Assembly (NCBI RefSeq): GCF_009769385.1
Contig: NZ_VKAB01000027.1
Location: 62,001-126,000, forward strand
Direction of reading: 5' to 3'
Source of the DNA: Saccharothrix deserti
GTDB taxonomy: Bacteria; Actinomycetota; Actinomycetes; Mycobacteriales; Pseudonocardiaceae
DNA length: 64,000 nt
In this document: positions 39,327-47,563 of the stretch, in pieces
Layout: each line of letters starts with the position of its first letter
How positions within the stretch are numbered: position 1 is the stretch's first letter
Translations under genes and position numbers: made by a program
The notes under the pieces: generated by a model
Seen by the model: only the letters and a program-made list of their open reading frames with translations
What the model was told of the DNA's origin: nothing
The model's database searches: none

Positions 39327-40186
39327 GGGTCGGATTCCCGGAGCCGGGCCAACTCGACGCCCGGATCGTAGGAGGGCCCCGGGTACTCGGGCGCGAGGTC
39401 GCGCAGCGTCTCCAGCAGCAGCCGGGCGACCACCCAGTTCCGGTACCACTTGCGGTCCGACGGCACGACGAACCACGGCGCGTCCGACGTCGCGCACTTG
39501 ACCAGCGCGTCCTGGTAGGCCAACTGGTAGCGGGAGAACTTGGCCCGCGCCTGGAGGTCCTGCGGGTTGTACTTCCACTGCTTGAGCGGGTCCTCCAGGC
39601 GGGCGATGAGCCGTTCGCGCTGCCGTTCCGGCGAGATGTGCAGGAAGCACTTGACCGTCGTCACGCCCTGCCCGGCCAGTTCCGCCTCGAACGCGTTGAT
39701 CTGCCGGTACCGGCGACGCCACTCGGCCGCCGGCACGAGGTTGTCCACCCGCGTGACCAGCACGTCCTCGTAGTGCGAGCGGTCGAACACGCCGATGTAG
39801 CCGGGCAGCGGCACCTGGCGGCGGATGCGCCACAGGAAGTCGTGCCGCATCTCGGCGCGGGTCGGCTTCTTGAACGAGGCGATGTGCAGGCCCTGCGGGT
39901 TGACCAGGCCCGCGACGTGCCGGATCGTGCCGCCCTTGCCGGAGGTGTCCATGCCCTGGAGCACCAGCAGCACCCGCCGACGCCCGCCGCCCACGCCCTC
40001 CGCGTACAGCGCCTCCTGGAGCCGGTCCAGCTCGTCCCCGATCGCCGCCACGTCATCGGCGGCCTCGACCTTCGACTGCGGACCGACCGTGGTCGCGGCC
40101 GGGTCGACCTTCGCCAGGTCGAACTCCTCCGGGTTCACCCGGAAAGCCTCCGATATCGACTGGACCTGCGCGGACTTCTTGGCCAT
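39317..40186 (-). CDS. ppk2: Polyphosphate kinase 2 (PPK2)
   Basis: A 289-residue PPK2 protein. Walker A is GMDTSGKGG (78-86, K84), followed by TIRHVAGLVNPQG; Walker B-type Asp is in GVFDRSHYEDVLV; the lid region is in ISPERQRERLIARLEDPLKQWKY. It transfers phosphate between polyphosphate and nucleotides, most often making GTP/ATP from GDP/ADP. The length and the presence of a 60-residue lead before Walker A fit the single-domain class I branch. ATG 40186 is the start; no clear SD is seen. It is transcribed away from rocD, and a motif shared with the lactonase gene region lies between them. Confidence 0.93.
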   Translation of the reverse strand: MAKKSAQVQSISEAFRVNPEEFDLAKVDPAATTVGPQSKVEAADDVAAIGDELDRLQEALYAEGVGGGRRRVLLVLQGMDTSGKGGTIRHVAGLVNPQGLHIASFKKPTRAEMRHDFLWRIRRQVPLPGYIGVFDRSHYEDVLVTRVDNLVPAAEWRRRYRQINAFEAELAGQGVTTVKCFLHISPERQRERLIARLEDPLKQWKYNPQDLQARAKFSRYQLAYQDALVKCATSDAPWFVVPSDRKWYRNWVVARLLLETLRDLAPEYPGPSYDPGVELARLRESDPLR

Positions 40187-40255
40187 CGTCGGAGGGTAAC
40201 CGGCTGGTCGTCGCCGTACGCGCCGCACAACGGATCGCCGCGAAACAGATCGATT

Positions 40256-40282
40256 GCGCAACGAAGACCCCGGACGCGCAAC
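40256..40282. promoter_or_regulatory. Direct repeat GCGCAACGAAGA...GCGCAAC, copy 2, upstream of rocD
   Basis: GCGCAACGAAGA (40256-40267) and GCGCAAC (40276-40282) are 20 bp apart. The first includes the palindrome TTGCGCAA, the type of half-site used by Lrp/AsnC regulators. Confidence 0.45.
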
Positions 40283-40327
40283 AGCTGACGGATGAAATCG
40301 CTGGCGCAGGCCCCTTAGCCTGGTGAC

Positions 40328-41542
40328 ATGACCGCCACCGTCGCTCCCACCTCCCAGCAGTTCATCGCGCTCGACGAGGAATGGAGCACGCACAACTACC
40401 ACCCGCTGCCGGTCGTGATCTCCCACGGCGAGGGCTCGTGGGTCACCGACGTCGAGGGACGCCGGTACCTGGACTTCCTGTCCGGCTACTCGTCGCTGAA
40501 CTTCGGGCACCGCCACCCGGACCTGGTGGCCGCCGCGGTGGAGCAGTTGGGCCGGGTCACGCTGACCAGCCGCGCGTTCCACCACGACCAGTTCGGCCTG
40601 TTCTGCCGCGAGCTGGCGGAGCTGACCGGCACCGAGATGGTGCTCGCGATGAACTCCGGCGCGGAGGCCGTCGAATCGGCGATCAAGGTGGCCCGCAAGT
40701 GGGCGTACCGGGTGAAGGGCGTGCCGGACGGCACCGCCGAGATCGTGGTCGCCGGGTCGAACTTCCACGGCCGCACCACCACGATCGTGTCGTTCTCCAC
40801 CGACGCCGTCGCGCGCAACGACTACGGCCCGTTCACGCCGGGGTTCAAGATCGTCGACTACGGGTCGCTGGACGCGCTGCGGGACGCGATCACCGAGCGG
40901 ACGGCGGCCGTGCTGCTGGAGCCGATCCAGGGTGAGGCGGGCGTGGTCGTGCCGCCGGCGGGCTACCTGGCGGGGGCGCGGGCGCTGTGCGACGAGCACA
41001 ACGTGCTGCTGATCGCGGACGAGATCCAGTCCGGCCTCGGTCGCACCGGCGACCTGCTGGCGCTGGACCACGACGGCGTGCGGGCCGACCTGTACACGTT
41101 GGGCAAGGCGTTGGGCGGCGGGATCATGCCGGTGTCCGCGGTGGTCGGCAGCCGCGCGGTGCTGGGCGTGCTGCGGCCCGGTGAGCACGGGTCGACGTTC
41201 GGCGGCAACCCGCTGGCCTGCGCGGTCGGCCGGGCGGTGGTGCGGCTGCTGGCGACCGGCGAGTTCCAGGAGCGGTCCCGCGAACTGGGCGACCACCTGC
41301 ACGCCCGGCTCGGCGAGCTGATCGGGCACGGTGTCGCCGAGGTGCGCGGGCGCGGGCTGTGGGCCGGCGTGGAGATCGCGCCCGGCGGGCCGCGCGGACG
41401 TGAGGCGTCGGAGGCGCTGGCCGGGCTCGGCGTGCTGTGCAAGGAGACCCAGGACACCACCCTGCGCGTCGCTCCCCCGCTCGTGATCACGCGTGAGGAG
41501 TTGGACCAGGGCCTGGACGCGATCGCTAAGGTGCTCGGGTGA
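40328..41542 (+). CDS. rocD: Ornithine--oxo-acid aminotransferase
   Basis: A 404-residue class-III PLP aminotransferase. The cofactor residues are D231 in IADEIQSG and the Schiff-base lysine K260 in YTLGKALGGG; NSGAEAVESAIK and EPIQGEAGV are further family motifs, and HGSTFGGNPLACA binds the phosphate. The N-terminal NYHPLPVV stretch and overall sequence agree with ornithine aminotransferase, which makes glutamate semialdehyde from ornithine in arginine breakdown. ATG 40328. The usual neighbour, a dimethylargininase gene, is not present. An Lrp-like motif pair lies about 50-70 bp upstream; a long imperfect inverted repeat follows the gene. Confidence 0.92.
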   Translation: MTATVAPTSQQFIALDEEWSTHNYHPLPVVISHGEGSWVTDVEGRRYLDFLSGYSSLNFGHRHPDLVAAAVEQLGRVTLTSRAFHHDQFGLFCRELAELTGTEMVLAMNSGAEAVESAIKVARKWAYRVKGVPDGTAEIVVAGSNFHGRTTTIVSFSTDAVARNDYGPFTPGFKIVDYGSLDALRDAITERTAAVLLEPIQGEAGVVVPPAGYLAGARALCDEHNVLLIADEIQSGLGRTGDLLALDHDGVRADLYTLGKALGGGIMPVSAVVGSRAVLGVLRPGEHGSTFGGNPLACAVGRAVVRLLATGEFQERSRELGDHLHARLGELIGHGVAEVRGRGLWAGVEIAPGGPRGREASEALAGLGVLCKETQDTTLRVAPPLVITREELDQGLDAIAKVLG

Positions 41543-41550
41543 ACCCCTGC

Positions 41551-41668
41551 GAGGCCGCGTCGGTAGGTCGAGACTCGTTTTCCGGCGATCACGCTTTTCG
41601 ATCGTCGGAAAATCAGGCTCGAACTGCCGACTTCCAGGCGGCCTCGCCGCCGTCTGCGGAGCAGCGGC
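41551..41668 (+). repeat. Structured intergenic element, copy B, with long inverted-repeat arm
   Basis: GAGGCCGC (41551-41558) pairs with GCGGCCTC (41638-41645). Inside it, GTCGG (41559-41563) opens a long imperfect stem whose partner ends CCGAC (41627-41631); it includes TCGAG/CTCGA and TTTTCCG/CGGAAAA. The unpaired TTCCAG (41632-41637) is conserved with copy A. A second hairpin, GCCGTCTGCGGAGCAGCGGC (41649-41668), ends one base before the ATG of the DUF2252 gene. Confidence 0.75.
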
Positions 41669-41669
41669 C

Positions 41670-43040
41670 ATGAAACCGAAGCGGGCCGAAGCGGCTGTCG
41701 CGCTGGGACAGTGGGCGGAACCTGGAGAAGTCCTGGCGCGCGGCCGCGAGCTGCGGGCGGCGGTGAGCCACGAGGCGCACCGCAAGATGCCGCTCGCGCC
41801 GGACCGGCCGACCGTGGTCGAGTTCATGGGCACGTCGAACGCCGGCCGGCTGCCGGAGCTGGTGCCGCTGCGGACCGGCCGGATGCTCGCCTCGCCGTTC
41901 GCGTTCTTCCGGGGCAGCGCCGGGCTCATGGCGGGCGATCTCGCCGTCGGCGCGCGCAGCGGGCTGGACGCGCAGCTGTGCGGTGACGCGCACGCGGCGA
42001 ACTTCGGCCTCTACGGCACGCCCGAGGGCAAGATCGTGATGGACATCAACGATTTCGACGAGACGCTGCCCGGCCCGTGGGAGTGGGACCTCAAGCGGTT
42101 GGCGACGTCGCTGGTGCTGGCGGGCCGGGAAGGCGGCGTGTCCGAGAAGGGCTGCCGCGACGCGGCGTCCGACGCGGTGCGCGCTTACCGGGACGCGGCA
42201 CGGCACCTGGCCGAGATCCCGTTCCTGGACTCGTGGAGCGCGCTGTTCGACGAGTCGGTGCTGACCAAGACCAAGGCCGACGACCTGCTGGACAACTTCA
42301 GCAAGGCCGCGTCCAAGGCGCGCAAGAACACCAGCGCCCGGGTGGCGGCGAAGTGGACCCGGCGCGAGGGCGAGCACATCCGGTTCGTCTCCGATCCCCC
42401 GGTGCTGACCCGGATCTCCCCGGACGTCGCGCAATCCGTCGTCGACGCGTTGCCGTCCTATGTGGACACGCTGCGCGAGTCGCGGTTCAACCTGATCATG
42501 CGCTACGGCGTGTCGGACGTGGCGTTCCGCGTGGTCGGCACCGGCAGCGTCGGCTGGCGCAACTACCTGATCCTGTTGCACGGCAACGGTGACGAGGCAC
42601 TGGTCCTCCAGGCCAAGGAGGCGCGACCGTCGACGCTGGCCCCGTTCCTCGACGCACCGGCGGTGAAGCACGAGGGCAAGCGGATCGTGCACGGCGCGCG
42701 GCTCGTGCAGGCGGAGACCGACATCCTGCTCGGCTGGACCACGATCGAGGGACGCCCGTTCATCGTCCGCCAGTTCCGCAACCGCAAGGGCGAGATCGAC
42801 GCGACCACGTTGAAGCGGGACGACCTGGACGACTACGGCCGGCTCGCGGGCGCGCTGCTGGCCCGCGCGCACAGCCGGTCGGTGGACCCCCGGCTGCTCG
42901 CCGGGTACTGCGAGGACGGCGAGGACCTGGACGACGCGATCGCCCGGTACGCGCTGGACTACGCCGACCAGACCAGTGCCGACCACGAGGCGCTGGCGGC
43001 GGCGGTCAGGTCCGGTCGGCTGCCTGCTGAAATCGAATGA
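41670..43040 (+). CDS. DUF2252 family protein
   Basis: A 456-residue protein of the DUF2252 family, with remote similarity to protein kinase-like folds. Typical sections are PFAFFRGSAGLMAGDL (about 72-87), AQLCGDAHAANFGLYGTPEGKIVMDINDFDE (GDAH and the later ND-DE acidic pair) and PWEWDLKRLATSLVLAGR. The role is unknown. ATG 41670 lies directly behind a conserved hairpin; an internal start such as ATG 41788 would remove family-conserved sequence. It is convergent with the ceramidase-like gene and overlaps it by 35 bp. The 5' leader is the copy-B structured element, which may regulate it. Confidence 0.88.
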   Translation: MKPKRAEAAVALGQWAEPGEVLARGRELRAAVSHEAHRKMPLAPDRPTVVEFMGTSNAGRLPELVPLRTGRMLASPFAFFRGSAGLMAGDLAVGARSGLDAQLCGDAHAANFGLYGTPEGKIVMDINDFDETLPGPWEWDLKRLATSLVLAGREGGVSEKGCRDAASDAVRAYRDAARHLAEIPFLDSWSALFDESVLTKTKADDLLDNFSKAASKARKNTSARVAAKWTRREGEHIRFVSDPPVLTRISPDVAQSVVDALPSYVDTLRESRFNLIMRYGVSDVAFRVVGTGSVGWRNYLILLHGNGDEALVLQAKEARPSTLAPFLDAPAVKHEGKRIVHGARLVQAETDILLGWTTIEGRPFIVRQFRNRKGEIDATTLKRDDLDDYGRLAGALLARAHSRSVDPRLLAGYCEDGEDLDDAIARYALDYADQTSADHEALAAAVRSGRLPAEIE

Positions 43041-43641
43041 CCTGCCGGGCCACCAGGAACAGCACCACCGCGTTGAACAGGTGCCAGAAGTAGTGCGTGC
43101 CGCTCGGCCACGCCCCGCACAGGGGCTGGTCGAGCGTCCGCAGGGTCACCGACACCACGAACACGCCCGCCGCCCGCGCCAGGTCGTGCCACGGCAGGCC
43201 GCGCGCCCACGCGATCACCGCGATGATCAGCAGTGACAGGAACGGCGCCAGGTAGATGCCCGAACCGCCGGGGACGACCGAGGTGAGCGGACCGGTGGCC
43301 ACCGCCAGGACGACGAACGCCGGCGCGGCCAACCACGCGAGCACCCACCGGGCGTTCAGGTAGTAGTGCGCGAACACGATCAGGTACCAGATCACGTAGA
43401 CCGCGATGAAGCCGACGTCGAACCAGTTGGTGAGCGTGTCGGCCACCGTGTGGAAGCTCAGGCTGCCCAACCCGACCAGGGCGAGCAGCACCGGCAGCGC
43501 CCGCAGGCTCTTGGGCCGCGGCCGGTGGCGCCACCACAGCAGTGCCGCGGCGATCAGGAAGGCGGCGTTGCTCACGGCGTTGAGCGGTTCGGCCCAGAGC
43601 CCCGGCGCAAGGCGCTCGCAGTACGCGTCCACGTGGTCCAC
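43006..43641 (-). CDS. Ceramidase-domain membrane protein
   Basis: A 211-residue protein with seven predicted helices. Its conserved residues fit the alkaline-ceramidase superfamily: YCERLAPGLWAEPLNAVSN near the start, GSLSFHTVADTLTNWFDVGF with His and Asp, and GTHYFWHLFNA with two histidines near the C-terminus. These would hold a catalytic metal in the membrane. The physiological substrate in bacteria is unclear; ceramide itself is rare in this group. ATG 43641. It overlaps the opposing DUF2252 gene by 35 bp and diverges from a histidine phosphatase with a 74-bp gap. Confidence 0.8.
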   Translation of the reverse strand: MDHVDAYCERLAPGLWAEPLNAVSNAAFLIAAALLWWRHRPRPKSLRALPVLLALVGLGSLSFHTVADTLTNWFDVGFIAVYVIWYLIVFAHYYLNARWVLAWLAAPAFVVLAVATGPLTSVVPGGSGIYLAPFLSLLIIAVIAWARGLPWHDLARAAGVFVVSVTLRTLDQPLCGAWPSGTHYFWHLFNAVVLFLVARQVIRFQQAADRT

Positions 43642-43715
43642 GGACGCAAGTTCTACCGCTCCGAGGTGAACGCCAGGGAGTGCCCGAGCGGCGCCGTGCG
43701 GCTAAGTTGGCTGGG

Positions 43716-44435
43716 GTGGATTCTCTTGGGGTGGACTGGATAGGGCTGATCAGGCACGGCGAGAGCAGCGGCAACGTGGCGTGGCACGCCGCGGAGGCGG
43801 CCGGGCACGAGATGATCGACATCCCGCTGCGCGACGCGGACGTGCCGCTGTCCCCCGAAGGCGAGCGGCAGGGCCGGGCGCTGGGGCGGTGGTTCGCCAC
43901 GATGCCCCGCGAGCAGTGGCCGGACCTGGTGGTGTCCTCGCCGTACCGGCGGACCATCGACACCGCGCGGCTCGCCCTGCGCGGGCACCCGCGGACGCTG
44001 GTGGACGAGCGGCTGCGCGACCGCGAACTGGGCGTGCTGGACCTGCTGACCACCCACGGCGTGGCCAAGCGGTACCCGGAGGAGTCGGCGCGCGAGCGGC
44101 GGCTCGGCAAGTTCTACTACCGGCCGCCCGGCGGCGAGTCGTGGGCGGACGTGGCGTTGCGGCTGCGGTCGCTGCTGCGGGACCTGGACGGTCGGCGGGT
44201 GCTGCTGTTCGGGCACGAGATCACCGCGTACCTGCTGCGCTACCTGCTGGAGTGCCTGCCGGAGCGGGACATCGCGGCGTTCGCGCGCAACTCGGTGGTG
44301 CCCAACGGGTCGCTGACGTCGTGGCGGCGCGAGGAGGGGCTGTGGGTGCTGGAGCGGGAATTCGAAGCCGCTCACCTGGTCGAGCAAGGCGCCGAGCCGA
44401 CGACGTCCGAGGACACCGCGACCCGCACGGCCTGA
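43716..44435 (+). CDS. Histidine phosphatase family protein
   Basis: A 239-residue protein of the phosphoglycerate-mutase-like superfamily. The phospho-acceptor is H14 in GLIRHGESSGN; the second histidine is in LLFGHEITAYLL, and arginines lie in SSPYRRTIDTA. It removes phosphate from a metabolite or protein; the target is not readable. GTG 43716 is the chosen start (DSLGVDWIGLIRHG); GTG 43731 would still keep the motif. The gene ends 4 bp before the end of the convergent ABC-F gene. Confidence 0.87.
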   Translation: MDSLGVDWIGLIRHGESSGNVAWHAAEAAGHEMIDIPLRDADVPLSPEGERQGRALGRWFATMPREQWPDLVVSSPYRRTIDTARLALRGHPRTLVDERLRDRELGVLDLLTTHGVAKRYPEESARERRLGKFYYRPPGGESWADVALRLRSLLRDLDGRRVLLFGHEITAYLLRYLLECLPERDIAAFARNSVVPNGSLTSWRREEGLWVLEREFEAAHLVEQGAEPTTSEDTATRTA

Positions 44436-44439
44436 GCGC

Positions 44440-46077
44440 TCACCGGGCCCGCTTCACCCGCGCCTCGTCCCACACCGGCTCGTCCACCTCGACCACCTCG
44501 CCGTCCGACCGGAACAGCAGGAACCGGTCGAACCCGCGGGCGAACCACCGGTCGTGCGTGACCGCGACGACGGTGCCGGTGAACCCCTCCAGGGCGTCCT
44601 GCAACGCCTCGGCCGAGTTCAGGTCGAGGTTGTCGGTCGGCTCGTCGAGCAGCAGCAGCGTCGCGCCGGACAGCTCCAGCAGCAGCACCTGGAACCGCGC
44701 CTGCTGCCCGCCGGACAGCGTCTCGAACCGCTGGTCGCCCTGCTTGCCCAGGCCGTAGCGGCTGAGCACCGCCATCGCCGCGCCCCGGTCGCGTCCCGCG
44801 CGGCCGTCCGAGCCGTGCCACAGGATGTCGACCAGCGTGCGGCCGATCCACTCCGGGTGCTGGTGGGTCTGCGCGAACAGGCCCGGCACCACGCGCGCGC
44901 CCAGGCGGCACACGCCCGTGTGTGCGACGTCGCCGCCGCCGAGCAGCCGCAGGAAGTGGCTCTTGCCCGAGCCGTTCGAGCCGAGCACGGCGACCCGGTC
45001 CTCGAAGAAGATCTCCGTGTCGAACGGCTTCATCAGCCCGGTCAGCTCGAGGTTCTGGCAGGTGATCGCGCGCACGCCGGTGCGACCGCCGCGCAGCCGG
45101 GGCGTCACCTTCTCGTCGGTCGGCAGCTCCGGCGGCGGGCCCGCCTCCTCGAACCGCTCCAGCTTGGCCCGCATGACCCGGTACTTGGCGGCCATCACCT
45201 CGCTGATCCGGGCCTGGATCTGCAGGGTGCGGACGAGTTCCTTGAGGTGCTCGTGCTCCTCGTTCCAGCGGCGGTGCAGCTCGGCGAGGCGTTCGATGCG
45301 GGACGCGCGGGCGGCGTGCCAGGTGCCGAACGAACCGGCGTGCGTCCACGCGGAGTGCGCCTCGACCGTGACGACGTGGGTGGCGGCGATGTCGAGCAGT
45401 TCCCGGTCGTGGCTGACCAGCAGCACTGCCTTGCCGGTCTCGCCCAGCCGTTCCTCCAGCCACCGCTTGCCCGGCACGTCCAGGTAGTTGTCCGGCTCGT
45501 CGAGCAGCAGCACCTGTTCCGGCCCGCGCAGCAGCGCTTCGAGGACCAGGCGTTTCTGCTCGCCGCCGGAGAGGGTGCGGACCTCGCGGAACCGGGCCCG
45601 GTCGAACGGGACGCCCAGCGCGGCCACCGTGACCGTGTCCCACAGCACCTCGGCGTCGTAGCCGCCGACCTCGCCCCACGCGGTGATCGCGTCGGCGTAG
45701 CGCATCTGGGTCGGCTCGTCGTCGGTCTCCATGAGCTGGAGTTCGACGGCGTCCAGTTCCGCGGCGGCGGCCCGCAGCGGCGCGGGTGACGCGGCCAGCA
45801 GCAGGTCGCGGACGGTGCTCTCGTCCCGGACGGAGCCGACGAACTGCGGCATCACGCCCAGGCCGCCCTGCACGCGGACGCTGCCCGCGGTGGGCACCAA
45901 CTCGTTCGACAGGATGCGCAACAACGTGGTCTTGCCGACGCCGTTGGCGCCGACCAACGCCACCACGCTGTTCGTGCCGACCTTGAACGACACGTCGCGG
46001 AACAGCTCACGGCCGTCCGGCAGTCGGAAGGCGAGGCCGTTGGCGTCCAGGTATCCCACCCGCGCATGGTGGGGCAT
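44440..46077 (-). CDS. ABC-F family ribosome-associated ATPase
   Basis: A 545-residue protein with two ATPase domains and no membrane helices. Domain 1 has GANGVGKTT and LSGGEQKR with LLLDEPDNYLD; domain 2 has GSNGSGKSH and LSGGQQARF with LLLDEPTDNLD. A charged linker lies between (about residues 255-310). ABC-F proteins act on ribosomes, some as antibiotic-protection factors, others as translation factors. Which branch this is cannot be settled here. I choose ATG 46077 because GAGG lies 7 nt upstream; GTG 46083 would be too close to it. Confidence 0.9.
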   Translation of the reverse strand: MPHHARVGYLDANGLAFRLPDGRELFRDVSFKVGTNSVVALVGANGVGKTTLLRILSNELVPTAGSVRVQGGLGVMPQFVGSVRDESTVRDLLLAASPAPLRAAAAELDAVELQLMETDDEPTQMRYADAITAWGEVGGYDAEVLWDTVTVAALGVPFDRARFREVRTLSGGEQKRLVLEALLRGPEQVLLLDEPDNYLDVPGKRWLEERLGETGKAVLLVSHDRELLDIAATHVVTVEAHSAWTHAGSFGTWHAARASRIERLAELHRRWNEEHEHLKELVRTLQIQARISEVMAAKYRVMRAKLERFEEAGPPPELPTDEKVTPRLRGGRTGVRAITCQNLELTGLMKPFDTEIFFEDRVAVLGSNGSGKSHFLRLLGGGDVAHTGVCRLGARVVPGLFAQTHQHPEWIGRTLVDILWHGSDGRAGRDRGAAMAVLSRYGLGKQGDQRFETLSGGQQARFQVLLLELSGATLLLLDEPTDNLDLNSAEALQDALEGFTGTVVAVTHDRWFARGFDRFLLFRSDGEVVEVDEPVWDEARVKRAR

Positions 46078-46171
46078 GGCCACGCCTCATGGCCAACTGA
46101 TTTGGCGGTATCGGCGAAGTGTGACGCGGGTCCCTGGTCACCGGTCGCCTGCGGATGAGCGCGCCGCGACC

Positions 46172-46195
46172 CGGTGCCCGGAGGACCGGGCACCG
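46172..46195 (-). terminator. Hairpin terminator after the DUF3040 gene
   Basis: CGGTGCCCGG-AGGA-CCGGGCACCG is a perfect 10-bp stem with a tetraloop. It begins one base after the stop of the DUF3040 gene on the minus strand. Confidence 0.8.
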
Positions 46196-46196
46196 C

Positions 46197-46439
46197 TCAA
46201 CGCCACGTGTAGCCGCGCATCAAGACGAGGATCGCGCCGAACCCCAACGAGGCCAGCGCGGGACCGAACGCTCCAAGGAACAGCAACAGCACGCCCAGGC
46301 CGGTGAACGTGGCCACGAGGGCGTAGCTGAGCACCGGGTGCCGGGGTTTCCCGGCGACGAGTGCCGAGGCCAGGCCCGGCTCCTCGTCCGCGAGTCTGCT
46401 CTCGATCTCACTCAGGGTGCGGCGTTCCGCTTCGCTCAT
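46197..46439 (-). CDS. DUF3040 family small membrane protein
   Basis: An 80-residue protein. The start MSEAERRTLSEIESRLADEEPGLA is the typical cytoplasmic lead of the DUF3040 family; two membrane helices follow (VLSYALVATFTGLGVLLLFL and ALASLGFGAILVLM). Function unknown. ATG 46439. It is downstream of zapE on the same strand, with about 80 bp between them, and has its own terminator. In many actinobacteria DUF3040 genes lie near cell-division genes; the zapE neighbour is consistent with that. Confidence 0.85.
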   Translation of the reverse strand: MSEAERRTLSEIESRLADEEPGLASALVAGKPRHPVLSYALVATFTGLGVLLLFLGAFGPALASLGFGAILVLMRGYTWR

Positions 46440-46519
46440 CACGGCCGTGGGATACCCGGCGCCAAAACCGCAAAACCACCGCTGAACGGGGGTTTCGTCC
46501 GGCAAACGCGGCGAATGGC

Positions 46520-47530
46520 TCAACGGGACAGCGCGACGAGCCGGGACACCGCCCGCAGGTACTTCTTGCGGTAGCCGCCGCGCAGCATCTCGGCCGTGAA
46601 CAGCTCGGACAGCGGATCACCGGACACCGCCACCGGGATGTCCCGGTCGTAGAGGCGGTCGCCGAACGCCACCAGCCGCAACGCCACCGCCTGATCGGGC
46701 GCGGGCCGGACGTGGCGCAGGTGCACCGCGGTCACCCCGTCCACCAGCCGGCCGTAGCTCGACGGGTGGATCCTGGCCAGGGCCGCGCACAGGTCGGCGA
46801 AATCGTCCAGCGTGCTGCCCGGCGTGCTCTCGGACTTGGCCACCAGGTCCTCGTCGGCCATGGGCGGCGGCGCGTCCGGCAGGCCGCGGTGGCGGTAGTC
46901 GGGCCCGTCGACCCGGACCACGGTGAACTTCGCCGACATCGACTGGATCTCGCGCAGGAAGTCCGCGGCGGCGAACCGGCCCTCGCCGAGCTTGTCCGGC
47001 AGCGTGTTCGACGTCGCCGCGACCGACACGCCCGCACCGGTCAGCTCCTTGATCAGGCGGGTGACCAGCATCGTGTCGCCCGGGTCGTCCAGCTCGAACT
47101 CGTCGATCGCGAGCAGCTTGTGCGACGACAGCCGGCGCACCGTCTCGGCGAAGCCGAGCGCGCCGACCAGGTTCGTCAGCTCCACGAACGTGCCGTACGC
47201 CTTCGGGCCGGGCACGGCGTGCCAGATCGAGGCCAGCAGGTGGGTCTTGCCCACGCCGAACCCGCCGTCCAGGTACAGGCCGGGCTTGGCGTCGTCGTCG
47301 TTGGACCGCTTGAACAGCTGACCGAGCCAGCCCCGGCTGCCGCCCTCGGACACGCGTTCGGCGAACTCCCGGCACGCCCGCACGGCCGCCGACTGGCTCG
47401 GCTCCTCGGGGTTCGGCAGGTAGGTGTCGAAGCGCACGCCGTCGAACCGGGGCGGCGGCACCATGGCGTCCACCAGTTCGTCCGCGGCTACGTGCGGGAT
47501 CCGGTCGGACAGGCGCGGAGGGGCGGACAT
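46520..47530 (-). CDS. zapE: Cell division protein ZapE (AFG1-like ATPase)
   Basis: A 336-residue P-loop ATPase of the AFG1/ZapE family. Walker A is LYLDGGFGVGKTHLL, Walker B is LLAIDEFELDDPGD, and ATSNTLPDKLGEGRF carries the sensor region. ZapE acts with the Z-ring at division in other bacteria; the eukaryotic relatives work in mitochondrial protein quality control. ATG 47530. It is divergent from the RibD-like reductase with a gap of 33 bp. Family assignment is firm; the division role is inherited from the family. Confidence 0.88.
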   Translation of the reverse strand: MSAPPRLSDRIPHVAADELVDAMVPPPRFDGVRFDTYLPNPEEPSQSAAVRACREFAERVSEGGSRGWLGQLFKRSNDDDAKPGLYLDGGFGVGKTHLLASIWHAVPGPKAYGTFVELTNLVGALGFAETVRRLSSHKLLAIDEFELDDPGDTMLVTRLIKELTGAGVSVAATSNTLPDKLGEGRFAAADFLREIQSMSAKFTVVRVDGPDYRHRGLPDAPPPMADEDLVAKSESTPGSTLDDFADLCAALARIHPSSYGRLVDGVTAVHLRHVRPAPDQAVALRLVAFGDRLYDRDIPVAVSGDPLSELFTAEMLRGGYRKKYLRAVSRLVALSR

Positions 47531-47563
47531 GCTCGGATGGTAACGGCGTGTTGGGATGTGGTC

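Noticed and set aside
39317-41929. An 870-codon minus-strand frame running from ppk2 through rocD
   Set aside because: The family motifs begin at the PPK2 start (40186); the extension is antisense to rocD and DUF2252.
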